Source: Symsagittifera roscoffensis
Taxonomy: Eukaryota; Xenacoelomorpha; Acoela; Convolutidae
Assembly: GCF_963678635.1 (NCBI RefSeq)
Contig: NC_087070.1
Coordinates: 42,702,988 to 42,766,987 of the forward strand
Reading direction: 5' to 3'
Length of the DNA: 64,000 nt
The notes beneath the pieces are model-generated. The model searched no databases, was not told the DNA's origin, and saw only the letters and a list, made by a program, of their open reading frames with translations. Of the stretch, positions 54,331 through 64,000 are shown piece after piece. Every line of letters starts with the position of its first letter. The first letter of the stretch is position 1. A program made the translations under genes and the position numbers.

Positions 54331-55711
54331 CATTCACAGTTAGGGCCCGTCTTTTGCTTAAAGATATTTGGAAAATCAGTGGTCAAAGTTGGGACGTAAT
54401 TGCCGGAAGACATAAGAGATAAGTTTCTCGAGTGGCACTCCGGTCTCCCTCTCTTTGGGCAATTGACTATTCCCCGTTGTTACTTCACAGAACCTGTGGA
54501 TCAAATTGAGCTCCACATGTTCGGTGATAGCTCGCAGGACGTTTTCTGTGCGGTTGGGTTTTGCGTGCGCGACTCTCGAGCTCGCACAAAACTCAAATAT
54601 CCTTCACCTTTGGTAAAGCTTGCGTTGCGCCCATGAAAGCGCTATCTATACCGAAGCTAGAGCTTCAAGCTGCTCTGCTCGCCACACGACTGAAAGATGA
54701 TATCTTGACCTCCCTTACTGTCTCTATTAATCATTTCAACATGCGGACAGATAGTACAACAGTTTTGCAGTAGCTAAACTCCACTGAAAAATTACCAGTG
54801 TTCGTCGCTAATCGTGTCGGCGAAATCCTCGAGTCGACCACTATTAATGAGTGGCACCATGTTCTGAGCGACGATAATCATGCTGATACCGGTACGCGGG
54901 GGATTTCTTCGGAAGCCCTCAAGGATAGCAGCTGGGTTATTGGTCCGAGCATTCTCAGGACTACTGATTGGCCGTTTATACCCGACGAACGTGTAATCAA
55001 TAAAATTCGTTTGAAGGGTCCTTATTGTGATGTTGATATTTGCTTGGAGACATCATCTTCCTTCGTCACCGATGTCACATCCATCAAACATCCCGAACAC
55101 GGGTTCAATTGGGAAAGGTTCAGTTCCTTTACGAGATATAAACGAGTAGTTGCTTTTACGTTGAGGATGCTGCCTTCACATAAGCATTTTCGTGGTAAGG
55201 ACTTGCGAATTACCGACCCCATTGAATTTGATATTGCAGAAAGCAAACTGATTCATCTTGTTCAGATGGAATCTTTCCCCGTTGAGTTAAAAACACTCAC
55301 CGCTGGCAAACCTATTAAGAATAGTAGTAAAATTGCCACATACTCACCATTTATCGGTCCCGCTGGTATCATTCGTTCCACCGGACGGATCGTGCGCTTA
55401 ATGAATACCGAGTTTGATTCTAAGCACCCAATCTTACTCGACGCCCGACATACCCTAGTTCGTTTGTTGGCCCGCAGCCTCCACAAAAAGCATTTTCATC
55501 ATGGACTAGATTACATGAGCTCCGTTTTAAATATGAAATATGCAATACTTGGGTTGCTTCGACTACTTCGGTCTATCGAAAATCAATGTGTAACATACCG
55601 TAAACACAAAGCAAGCACCAACCAGCCAATTATGTCCGATTCACCTGTCGAACGTCTCGGATATAAGCAACCACCCGTCAATCATACGTTCCGGTTCGCA
55701 GAAGCACTGAA
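54331..55711 (+). pseudogene. BEL/Pao RNase H and N-terminal integrase remnant
   Basis: The RNase H core is recognisable from IELHMFGDSSQDVFCAVGF and KALSIPKLELQAALLATRL to RTDSTTVLQ (stop at about 54771) and NEWHHVLSDDNHADTGTRG. The next frame (54798-55742) covers the linker and an integrase zinc-binding region (HTLVRLLARSLHKKHFHHGL ... NQCVTYRKHK) and stops before the DDE core. Confidence 0.75.
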
Positions 55712-56345
55712 AAAAGATGGGGATTTCTTTTTACTTGCCTAACTACTAGGGCTGTACACCTTGAGATTGTACCATCTCTGGACACCAGTTCTTGTGTCAT
55801 GGGCCCGATTGTTTTATATGCATCCAAAACCCAAAAGAAGGATTGACCAATACCCAAAACCCAAAACCCGATTGTTTATATGCATCCAAAATTCGAAAGA
55901 AGGATTGACCACTCCAGGGAAAACTTGAAAATCCTAAAGAAGCGAAGCCTCAGCAGAGACACCAGTGCGATGTATGAACAACAACTTAGCACATTACGAG
56001 ATTGTCAACGAACCTGCTGACCAAAATTTTCCAAAAAATTTTGTGAAAAAAGTAGAAAATTGCCAAAACATCCTCAGAACGTCCCCAGAATTCTGCAAAA
56101 TAACTACAAGAAATAAGGTATAGGACAAAAAAGATGGGGATTTCTTTTTACTTGCCTCACCACCAGGGCTGTACACCTTGAGATTGCACCATCTCTGGAC
56201 ACCAGTTCTTGTGTCATGGGCCCGATTGTTTTTATATGCATCCAAAACCCAAAAGAAAGATTGACCAGTCCAGGGAAAATTTGAAAATAGTAAAGAAGCG
56301 GTACCTCAGCAGAGACACCAGTCCGATGTATGAATAACAGCTTAG
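55712..56345. repeat. Rearranged tandem duplication at the BEL/Pao 3' border
   Basis: A unit beginning GATGGGGATTTCTTTTTACT is present at 55718 and again at 56136, about 417 bp apart. Each unit carries a short element 3 piece (TTGACCA...CCAGGGAAAA ... CTCAGCAGAGACACCAG). Between them, 56005-56100 matches the BEL/Pao leader at 48745-48840. So flank, leader and 3' sequence were shuffled here. Confidence 0.7.
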
Positions 56346-57603
56346 CACATTACGAGATTGTCAACGAGCAAAAGCCTTTAAAGACCTTTTGCAAGCAAAT
56401 GGCCGGTGGAACGAAGAACGCCTAGACGCCGCGAAGAAGGACATTCGACGAATTGTGGGTGCGGCCAAATCGGAACTAAGGAAAAAATTGATCTACTCGT
56501 GGGAGAAGAGATTCATTAAGGATAAGGAGGAAGAGAACACACTTTCATTAAAGAACGATTCTTTGGAAGAAAGGTCTCATGAAACCGCTTAAAGTAAAAA
56601 TAGCGTCAGAAACAGGGTCGACAGTAAAAAAACTCCGGTGGCTCAATCTACCAAAAGTCAGATATTGCAGAAGCAAAAACCAGAAATTACGCAAAAATCG
56701 AGTAGGAGCCCATCTACGGAGCCACAAAAAAACTCCAGAAGATCAGGTCACCGGTAAAGGCTGGAGGAGAGTGACTCAGATGAGCGCCGATTTGTCATTC
56801 CCAACAGAGCGTTTCCAACAGAGCCACACAATAGTCACTTCGAAGAATACAGAAGCTAGGGGGATCTCAATCTCGCCATCAAGAGAGTTAAACCAAACAA
56901 AGGGAGACCCGGATCTTCATGCGGACCAAAAACCCAAAACGAGTTCGTTTTGAAAAAGGCCAAAAACGAAAAGAATTTAGTGAAAGACGCCGGAAAAGAA
57001 AAAGCTGCAACGGCAGCCAAGCAACCAGACGTAGAAAACAGGGAAACTAACAAAAATGTCTAACACCCGGGAAATAACAGAAGGGTAAATTGAAGAAAGT
57101 GGATATGTCCACCGAACCCGAAGATATTGTTGACACCTTCCAAAATCGGAATCTGGCGCCGGCGCGATGGGAAACCTTGACAGACCAAGTGCTTAAGAGG
57201 GGAAAACAAAAAGTGGCCGACGAACTAAGAGGAAGGAACCAACCCTCGGCCGAACGAGATGAGAGATTTGACCAACCAGCAGGCGCATCAGACGATTCCA
57301 GAAGACACCCGGGTAAGGAGAAGCTGACGACTAACGAAGAGTAAAGAACCCCAACGCTTTGGGGACCCAGTCATACATTCCATCAAAGAGATCTCAGAGG
57401 AAGAACTTTCAGGATGAGCACTTCTAAAGGCGGCTTCGCAAGACTATAGACGACGACTAGAGCATTTCAAAGCGCGGAACAACACACCGATGGAAACCAG
57501 ACTGGGGCTCCTGGAAAGAAACTTGTTCAGACGCAAGTTTGGATACGGCACCTTAGACGAAGGAGTAGACTGGAATCCCAGTTGGAGGATAGAACTGGAC
57601 TAG
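56346..57603 (+). pseudogene. Element 3 C-terminal coding region
   Basis: Continues element 3 after the nested insertion and is collinear with 39360-40740 of element 2. Landmarks are SWEKRFIKDKEEE, FQNRNLAPARWE and the conserved end KFGYGTLDEGVDWNPSW. It is split over frames at 56389-56592, 56579-56953 and 57090-57344. Function unknown. Confidence 0.6.
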
Positions 57604-57735
57604 GATTAAAGAATCAACTCAAAAAAACTTTGGAGTTAAAATTAAACAAACTTTTAAGACTGAGACTAAAAACTCCTAGTGTATTTTTAAATTATTTTTA
57701 TTATGAATTAAAAACAATTATCGCTCGAGGGGGTA

Positions 57736-57980
57736 TGTGATACTGCTATTGCAATAGTAGCAACGTGGTGTGACCTTTAGTGAACTATTCTATTTATATT
57801 GTACCCTTGTCCAAAGTCACTGTATCTAAAAACTTCGTTACATCGCTGAGCGGTCAGGCTAACATGAATCTACGTAGATCTCACCAGTTCTTAAACAGAA
57901 AAGTTTTAATTCGATTAACAATTTATTTTTTTTGGAATTATAACTTAGTTTTCCAACAAGATAGCCTCGTAGGTATCACA
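57736..57980 (+). repeat. 3' LTR of element 3
   Basis: Begins TGTGATACTGCTATTGCAAT, ends GTATCACA, and is preceded by the purine-rich tract CTCGAGGGGGTA. Shared blocks with the 5' copy include TTCCAACAAGATAGCCTCGT. Confidence 0.87.
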
Positions 57981-57985
57981 AAGTC

Positions 57986-60931
57986 AACAAGTCGTCAATC
58001 CTTTTCGTTTTCTGTTATGTTTTTCACATTTTCTCACGAACAATCGAAAACTGAAAATTTTGTGTGCTATTTAATCACAACTCTTCAAACAGAAGATTTG
58101 ATGGGAACAATTTTAATTGAAAAATCGAATTTTTATTTTTTCCAGTTTTTTATTTTTTTTAGCCTGTGGACTAAATATTTCATTAGCCTAAGAGAATATT
58201 TGCATGATAGCAAAAACATAAAAGAAAATTACAACGATTAAATCGGAGAATGCAAGTTGCATTCTGTTAGTCATAGTCTGAGAAATGGAAAAATTTAGAC
58301 GAGCTTTTCTCTTCCGTGTGCCAACTTTCATGAGTTTTTATGAAGCCAAACTACGGCTGAACGGGTTCTCATATAATACTTTACTTGATGCTTCGTGAGT
58401 TTTCTTTGATTTAATTGAAATTGCGAGAAAAACACACACCTAAGGAAACAGTTCCTTCACTCCATCTCGTGAGGTGCTCAGAACAAAAAATATTCGCACG
58501 GCGATAGTGTGTAATTTTCTGTTAATATTTATAAAACCAAATTGAAAGTTTTCAAAAAATTCTTTTTTTAATTGGTTTGAATATATCAGCAGCCTTTATG
58601 AAAAAAATTTTTTCTCTCAAAAGCAGTTTTTCTCTCTTTATCCGAGTTCCAAACTCTTATCCACCAGTTATCCAGACAATATCATTTACAAATTCAGGTG
58701 CATTCAGAATACTGCGGTTGAACAGTTAAAAATATTTTTTTTTACATATCTGTTGAGATATTTTCCTAATGAAATGGTAATTTTAAATACGTTCAACTTA
58801 AAAATAAATTCTTTAAAATTAAAAAAGAAGAGAAATCGATAATTTTGCTATTAATGAAGCATTTTTGCTTTCCTTTTCTTTTGGTTCCCTTGATACTTAG
58901 TTTTGGTCTTACTTTTTCAGTTATAGACGTTGCCAATATACAAAACTTCTTGAGTAAGAAATCAGATATGTTGTAAAACATTTTTTATTGACAAATTGCC
59001 AACCTTCTCTAATAGGACAACTCAAAACAAAAGGCAAATAGCAGAAATTGAAAACTAGCGAATGCTCTTCGAAATCAGCGATAAACCTTCATAAAAGTGT
59101 TGCCTATTTTATCGAGTTGTTTTTGCTGCGAGCTATTTCGGTACACTAGTTTTCAAAGCACAAGCTATAACTATTCCGAGTTTTGTTTGTGAAATCCGAA
59201 GTAGTTGACAATTTTTTGCATCGCATCTCGTCTTTTTGTATTGGATAATTTTTTTAGGATCGCTCAAACCTGGAAAGAAACTAATCATCTTTTTCCCATT
59301 AAGAAAGTGTTTTTTTTTTACTTCCCACCAAGAAAGTTTTTTATGGGGATTTTTGAATGTGACTTCCGAAGGAAGGCTTAAGCTGTCCACAAAACCACCG
59401 AGGGGGTGTTTTAGCTGAAGTTTCTTCTCGATTCCTGATGAAAAAAATCGACCTTTCTACCACAGACACGAAAATTTTCATCCACAGATTCAAGAGCTTT
59501 CAGGTAATTGCGGTTCAGTATTGCTGTGGTCTCTAAGCATGGAGTTTTGACCGGTCTAAAAAAGAACTGTCTATTTCACTCCAATATTAAACTTTTGAGC
59601 AAAAATGTGCAGCGCTCTCGGTTTATTTACCTAGTAAGTTTCCAATTTCTCAAAACCAAAAATCAGATGAGGGCTAAATATTCTCAAGGGGTGCAAAAGT
59701 TCGGAGAAAAAACATGAGTACGGCCTGATATATGAATACATTTGAGATCAAGGTCATTCGTCCTTCCGTTTATAATTCGAGAATCGGTTATTCACAACCT
59801 TTAATTTCTGGGTTAATTAAAACTTAAGAGCCACGAAAACTATTTTGAGATAAGAAATCTTGAAATACGAAAACTATCTTTTGAAATGGTACTATTTAAG
59901 AGATTTGGTTTACAGCGAAACAAAATATACAGTACATTCTTTACAAGAAATATATAACAATGCTCTGAATCAATCAAGGTTTGAATTTGAAGCTGAATCA
60001 CACATTATAACTGATCTGTGATTTTGACTATTGTAACTTTTATTAGTTAGAATAATTTATTTCGTTGAAGTGGAATTTTAATAATTTTTGAAGGCTTGGA
60101 GCAGTTTGATTGAAACTGAAAAATAGCTGGTTAGTTCTGGTTTTTAAAAACTTGTGTTAACGTAAAAAACTTGACGAAAAATCATAGTTTTAGATTTTTT
60201 CCTAAACACTGAGTATTTGTACTTTTAATTGAAGTTGGAGAATTTTTTACCAAGCAGTTTGAGATATTTTAAGCAATTGTATAGGATCAGGGGCAGGGCA
60301 GATTTTCTGCAAAGAAGGTAAAAAAATTGTCGAAATTTTTTTAGGTACCAAAGATATTATTTTTGGAGCAAAAACATTCCCTCTGAATTTCTCACAAAAG
60401 TATCCCCCCTAAATTCTCTCCAGTTCAAGATGAAAAATTATCGTCTGTTTGTCACATAATCAAAACAGGGTCTTTAACTTGGCAAAATCACGCAGGTATT
60501 TATCAATATTTTCTTAGTTTTGCAACGCGAATATTTTTAAGATGAAGCACCTTCGTCAGCCTAAAAGAAACAGCAACACAAAATCATTCAGCAATGTAGT
60601 AATTTCACAACCAAGCATGCCCAGAAAACATATCTTCTGATAAAGAGTTTTTCAGTCTAAGAAATAAACTTACATATAAAAATTTCAAAGATAGGAACAA
60701 GGCTTATTTTTTACTTCCTACGAATAGTTTAATCAATCGTTTCTATACGATAGGTGTAATTTCTATAAATATTTTTGAGAAAAAAAATTGGTGATTAATT
60801 TTCGATAGGAAAATAGGCAAGATCTTTTTCAGAAGAGACAAACACATCAAAATAGTAACAAACGAAATCTGTCCGAAAAGCTGATATAAACATAAAAATG
60901 AAAACAAATTTGTTGGAAAATTGCAATAAAT
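57986..60931. other. Intergenic, no gene seen
   Basis: AT-rich DNA with scattered short open frames (57780-58241, 59133-59390, 59236-59418, 59508-59717) that lack domains or coding bias. It may include the 3' UTR of the minus-strand gene that ends at 60932. Confidence 0.45.
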
Positions 60932-61196
60932 TTAAAGCAGCTCGGGAGAATTATCACCCACGTTTTTTCTACTACACTCAACTGAAGTTGTTTTGGAGAG
61001 TGGTTTTTGAGTTAAATTCACAGCACCGATTCCTCCGAGCAGGTTGCGAACTGGGCCTCCGAAACCCCCGACTCCACTGCCTCGGTTTTCTGGAGTGCCA
61101 CCCGAACTGCATTTGTTGTCGACTTTAGTCGTAGCTGTGCGGAATCTTGATTTCAGAGAGGTAAGGGGTGTCTTCGTAGATTGCGAAGTTGTATGT
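60932..61196 (-). CDS. Terminal coding exon of the same unidentified host gene
   Basis: Begins after TGTTATTTAG at 61196. Its first base completes a Lys codon with the two bases left by the donor at 61655. It encodes 88 codons to TAA 60932, including TTKVDNKCSSGG, a Gly-rich stretch GSGVGGFGGPVRNLLGGIG and the end KNVGDNSPELL. The intron is 458 bp. The phase match, raised GC content and Gly/Ser-rich continuity support that it belongs with 61655-62593. Confidence 0.6.
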
Positions 61197-61654
61197 CTAA
61201 ATAACAATTACAAGAGATTACTTTCTCTAAGTGTTCTCAAAAAGTGATGTCAAAGAAAGATTTCTTCGAATGATACCTAAAAAACAGAAGTGAAATATTA
61301 AAATGAACAAAGTATTGCATAATGAACAAATTGTGACAGGTCAAGGTTGGAATGTTGTTCCGACCATTGAACATGGGAAAGATCTTTGCATTCGGGTGTG
61401 TTTTTTGTATTTTTTTTACTAGCTGCGAATGAAGTATGATGAAAGGCGTGTTCTTTTTTGCGCAACTTGGTATATCAAAGAACGCTCCTGTGGGTCAAGT
61501 ACAGTATGTTAAAGCTTCTTTAGTTGTGAATCGGGTGATAACAAGATATTTAGAAAAAATTGTGAAAGTAAGATAGCAATTTTTGAATATTATTTAGCTG
61601 GAGCTAAAAAAAATCTTAAAAATGGGGCTGTTATATGCGAAACAAGCTACATAC

Positions 61655-62593
61655 TTAGGGGATTCGGAGGTAGACGTTTTCTTTTTGCAAGTGGGACCAC
61701 CCTGTATTAAATTTGAGGTCGTTTTTGGTCTCACGGCTCCGCCTCCCACTCCAGACCAGGATATGTTAGTGCCGCCTTTTTCGCTGCTGCTGTCAATCAT
61801 TAGATCATCCCCCCGTTCAGATGATGTAATAAATGTTTCTGATGACCACACTACTTTATCCGATTTTTTCGAGCCGCCGTCGTTGGGCAAAAGAGGGATT
61901 TTGTCATTGTTAGGACTATGCGACAAGGAGGTGTTGGCTTTCAAAGTCATTGTGCGATCTTCATCAACCAAGTCGGTCTGCTTTGCTGTAGAAACGACAT
62001 CCATTGTACGACTGCGCTGTCTTGGATCCGAATCTGACTCCTCCGAAATAAGACGACTCGTTGGTTTCGGCGAGGCGCCCGCACTGGTTGAGGCATCGGC
62101 AAAAAGTCTTTTGGCGTTCGACGTATGTTGTATTGGATCCAGTTGCTTGCTCCTGGACGATGGAAGGGAATCGAAGGACGATACGGCCTCGGAGGATAAA
62201 GAGACGATTCCCATACTGGCTAAAGAGTGATCGCCTCGTTGCGCGGCTAGAATCTCTCTAGAACTTTCTGGAATGATTCTTTGCGTCATGCGACCTGGCG
62301 ACATTGTACTGAGGTTAGAAGATGATTTTGTCTGTGAGGTCATTCTGATTTGCGTGGCGGAAGATGACTTGGTCGGAGCACCAGTGAAGATTTCGTCTGT
62401 CAGGCCGTCGAGGGACGACATGCACTCGTCGGGTTGTCGCGGCGACCCACCTCGACCGAAAACATCGCCCCGAAAGCTGGCCGCACTCGTTACGGGCTCG
62501 GCCGCGGGATCCTCGTGCGAATCGTAAAGAGCCGAGTAAAGGGCAGCGTTACCTGCTTTGGAGCGGGATGAAAATGTGAGGAATTTGAAATAA
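61655..62593 (-). CDS. Penultimate coding exon of an unidentified host gene
   Basis: A 939-nt minus-strand exon lies between an acceptor TTATTTCAG and a donor AA|GTATGT. GC content is well above the surroundings. It begins YFKFLTFSSRSKAGNAALYS and continues as a Ser/Thr/Asp-rich, apparently disordered stretch with acidic patches (SEESDSDPRQRSR, DLVDEDRT) and many S-P or S-S pairs, typical of a phosphorylated cytoplasmic tail or linker. No domain is recognised. The donor leaves phase 2 and joins the exon at 61196 without a stop. The start could instead be a later acceptor, GCAG|GTAACG at about 62552. An open frame on the other strand (61622-62230) is its shadow. Confidence 0.65.
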
Positions 62594-64000
62594 CTGAAAT
62601 AACAAAAGATATTAGATGTAATTAGCAGAATTTTAGGTTTTTGACACATGCCTGCGTTGACAAAAAAAGCTTATCATACAATTTCATACTACGACAAAAA
62701 TTTTGGGTTTACAATTTCACACATTTTCATTTAAAAAAATGCATGAAAAGAATAAGAAGGTTTTTTTTCCATACAATGATACCTTATGACAAGGGTCTTT
62801 TTTCACACTCTGGAAATAAATAAAGAGCTTTTTGCCCAATTTTATCCACAAAATTGCATTGCTTTTTGAGCATTTTTTCACACTATGCAAATGTATGATG
62901 AGCGTTTTTCCATCAATAATGGAAACACTGAAAAAAATTACACAGAATAATTTAACAAAAATTACACAGAATTTAAATTCTGTAAAACTACACAGAATTT
63001 AACAGAATTGAAACATTACTTTTTGTATATGGCTAAAAAACTTCGACTTTGAAAGATTCAGTGGTTAATAAAGTGTCTTGTGTTGATAAAATACACTTAA
63101 ATAGATACTTCGATATAACTTAACATTTGGGTGTTCTTAAAAAACTTTAGAAAAACAAACTGTGTTCAAACAAAAAACACTTGTATGTAAAAACTTTGCC
63201 TGCACTATCAAGCAGTTTTTTTCAGGGATTCGACCCCCTACCGACCCAAAGGGTCCCCCCTTTGAACTATTTTGAGATATCCAATTTTGGATGACGGACC
63301 CTAAATATCTTCTAAAGGCGCCTTGGGCTGTTTTTTTCAAAATTTTGCCAGTGGCGCGGAAATTTTGGGCCAAAACAGGGACTTTTACTTTTTAGTGCTT
63401 TGGAGAGGAGCTCTCGAAAAACCAATTTGGTCGACCTAGAAAAAAAAGGTCGTCGACAAAATTTCGAACATTTTTGAAAATCCCCCCCCCCTCGAGAAAA
63501 TCCTTGATTCGCCCCTGGCTATACGCCATAATTGAACTTCCGACATGGAGACCAGGAATCTCACGTTTCTCACCTGCTCCATATGCTTGCAATCTTCCTA
63601 ACTCTAGCGACCAATAAAGCAGTAACGTATGCTCTCAAATTGCCTTTGATTGAAAATAAATCAAAAGTTCATAACAATGATTTCGCTTAGAAAAAAGTTG
63701 CTTCATAGTGTTATACTGCACATTGCTTGTGGAAAAAACGGAAAACGGATAATTTTTTCTGCATTGATTTCTCAAAAACATAAACTTCTTTTTCTCCGCC
63801 TCCTAAAAATTTTTCGGTCTCAAAAATTATAAAAAATAACAACAAAAAATTTTTCATTCCTTTTTTTTAGTATCCAGCACTTTTTTAACAATATTTTATA
63901 CAAGCAAATGTATCGAATTGATTTGTTGATTATAATAGTCCTACCCGCTATTTAATTGACAAAATAATTTTAAAAAAATTGAGAGAAGCTCCAACTGCCT
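62594..64000. other. Intron or intergenic DNA with repeat fragments
   Basis: Upstream side of the minus-strand gene. It contains AATTACACAGAATTTAA-type short repeats (about 62935-63010), a C9-10 run near 63483, and at about 63519 a minus-strand CAGGGGCGAATC tip like the hAT-style end at 42.2 kb. No supported gene. Confidence 0.4.

Larger units (their letters stand above)
47809..55711 (+). mobile_element. BEL/Pao retrotransposon nested in element 3, 3'-truncated
   Basis: Element 3 sequence stops exactly where TGTTGCAATG begins. An LTR of about 277 bp ends CCCACA at 48085, followed by TTT and the PBS TGGCGCCCCAC. The gag (DUF1759 type), A17-like protease, Pao-type RT, RNase H and integrase zinc-binding region follow. 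The integrase catalytic core and 3' LTR are absent. Stops and substitutions are frequent. Downstream (55712-56345) flank and internal pieces are duplicated, so the 3' end was lost by rearrangement. Confidence 0.85.
43166..57980 (+). mobile_element. Ty3/gypsy retrotransposon, element 3 (degenerate, interrupted by BEL/Pao)
   Basis: Two related LTRs of about 245 bp bound a heavily decayed relative of element 2. Its coding remnants run from 43412 to 47808 and resume at about 56290-57603. In between lies a nested BEL/Pao element with rearranged flanks. No clean target duplication is left. Many frameshifts, stops and an RT deletion show it is the oldest of the three Ty3 copies. Confidence 0.88.

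Noticed and set aside
61622-62230. 202-aa plus-strand ORF
   Set aside because: Antisense to the minus-strand exon 61655-62593, which has splice sites, phase match and higher plausibility.
63223-63520. Complete ~300-bp hAT-type MITE between CAGGGATTCG and CGAATCGCCCCTG-like ends
   Set aside because: Only a few terminal bases match and no 8-bp target duplication was found; kept only as a possible single terminus.

Overview
The window is nuclear DNA of an AT-rich invertebrate-like animal genome. The evidence is: host genes in pieces separated by GT-AG introns, several LTR retrotransposons of animal type (Ty3/gypsy and BEL/Pao), foldback and terminal-inverted-repeat DNA elements, and no bacterial-style operons. 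The species cannot be named from the sequence.

Two host genes are visible, both on the minus strand. A calmodulin/troponin-C-like EF-hand gene runs from about 30.0 kb leftwards past the window start; four coding exons (29923-30030, 29194-29257, 7304-7451, 488-579) join in phase. At the right end, 61655-62593 and 60932-61196 are the last two coding exons of a second gene, encoding a Ser/Thr-rich low-complexity C-terminus.

The main object is an 18.9-kb Ty3/gypsy-type endogenous retrovirus-like element (10009-28925) in the large second intron of the EF-hand gene, inserted antisense to it. It has two 410-bp LTRs that look identical by eye, an ATAC target duplication, a long structured leader, a basic accessory ORF, a Gag-Pol reading frame of about 2,700 codons, two tiny hydrophobic ORFs coupled by ATGA, a 378-codon ORF with no ATG, a 908-aa Env-like glycoprotein, an overlapping 601-aa ORF of unknown function, and a 1.6-kb 3' region with a probable intron. 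Its plus strand is A-rich and G-poor. Despite the matching LTRs, Gag-Pol has three apparent lesions: an in-frame TAA, a +1 frame break before the integrase C-terminal domain, and His at the first integrase catalytic position. This element is the best candidate for an undescribed system.

From 34 to 58 kb two members of another, smaller Ty3/gypsy family lie in the same orientation. Element 2 (34173-41120) has 256-bp LTRs and a CATTT target duplication but several frame breaks. Element 3 (43166-57980) is older and is split by a BEL/Pao element (5' LTR at 47809) that has lost its 3' end. Between them lies a 1.8-kb terminal-inverted-repeat element (41145-42968) carrying a cluster of GATTATAATC palindromes.

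The left end (1-10 kb) is intron sequence with a 2.3-kb foldback element (2969-5253), a TA microsatellite and a cluster of AGATCT palindromes. A 205-bp near-perfect hairpin and further foldback fragments lie at 30.9-32.7 kb. Long stretches (580-2968, 7452-10008, 32690-34167, 57986-60931, 62594-64000) show no gene I can support.
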